Below, one piece after another: positions 63,849-64,000 of a stretch of 64,000 nucleotides of DNA. How positions within the stretch are numbered: position 1 is the stretch's first letter; every line of letters begins with the position of its first letter. The notes below the pieces were generated by a model. The model saw nothing but the letters and a program-made list of their open reading frames with translations, did no database searches and was not told the origin of the DNA. Position numbers and translations under genes: made by a program. The stretch is from the NCBI RefSeq assembly GCF_052324685.1, contig NC_135211.1, forward strand, positions 11,505,414-11,569,413. The letters are read 5' to 3'. Origin of the DNA: Brachyhypopomus gauderio (lineage: Eukaryota; Chordata; Actinopteri; Gymnotiformes; Hypopomidae).

Positions 63849-64000
63849 GGCAGCACGGTGGTGTGGTGGTTAGCACTGTTGCCTCACAGCAAGGAGGTCT
63901 GGGTTTGATTCTCGGTCTGGGCTGCTCTGTGTGGAGTTTGCATGTTCTCCCTGTGCCTGCGTGGGTTTCCTCCGGGTACTCCGGTTTCCTCCCACAGTCC
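63849..64000 (+). mobile_element. Partial copy of the fish dispersed repeat, cut by the window end
   Basis: It opens GGTGGTGTGGTGGTTAGCAC and carries GGGTTTGATTCTCGG and GGTTTCCTCCCACAGTCC, the same order as the copy at 29,017. The rest lies outside the window. Confidence 0.75.

Overview
The window is nuclear DNA of a ray-finned fish. Its genes are split by GT-AG introns, it is full of long dinucleotide microsatellites, and it carries fish-type repeats: a V-SINE ending in a GGATAAGAGCGTCTGCCAAA-type tail, Tc1-like and hAT-like short elements, and degraded LINEs. The style of the SINE suggests an otophysan (catfish, characin or knifefish relative), but that is only an impression. The protein-coding content is three conserved genes, all rebuilt here exon by exon with matching reading phases: zmynd8 (+, 20 coding exons, 1194 aa), dido1 (+, 15 coding exons, 2510 aa) and ogfr (-, 9 coding exons, 640 aa).

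Layout. 1-11.5 kb has no recognisable coding exon. It is repeat-rich and ends in a minus-strand promoter and first exon (about 11,479-11,640, with YY1-like and ZNF143-like motifs). From human gene order this may be the 5' end of ncoa3, but that is inference. 11.6-15.6 kb is non-coding sequence upstream of zmynd8. zmynd8 spans 15.87-32.48 kb, with a 2 kb 3' UTR to about 34.53 kb. A CpG-rich promoter and two 5' UTR exons of dido1 lie at about 35.1-37.55 kb; its coding part runs 39.14-54.91 kb, with poly(A) signals near 55.23 kb. ogfr is tail-to-tail with dido1, coding 57.03-61.33 kb on the minus strand. 61.5-64 kb holds a 29-bp minisatellite just upstream of ogfr, a LINE relic and the start of another repeat.

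Function. zmynd8 (PHD, bromodomain, PWWP, MYND) and dido1 (PHD, TFIIS-like domain, SPOC) both encode nuclear readers of histone marks that influence transcription; ogfr encodes the opioid growth factor (Met-enkephalin) receptor. In human, DIDO1 and OGFR are close and convergent while ZMYND8 lies far away on the same chromosome arm, so the zmynd8-dido1 contact marks a join between two ancestral blocks.

I found no wholly new system. The most interesting signals are transcript-level: two apparent short dido1 isoform ends, a TG-repeat 3' splice site in front of the first SPOC exon, tandem NAGNAG acceptors, a GC-AG intron in ogfr, an independent C-terminal peptide repeat in ogfr, and possible alternative zmynd8 promoters.
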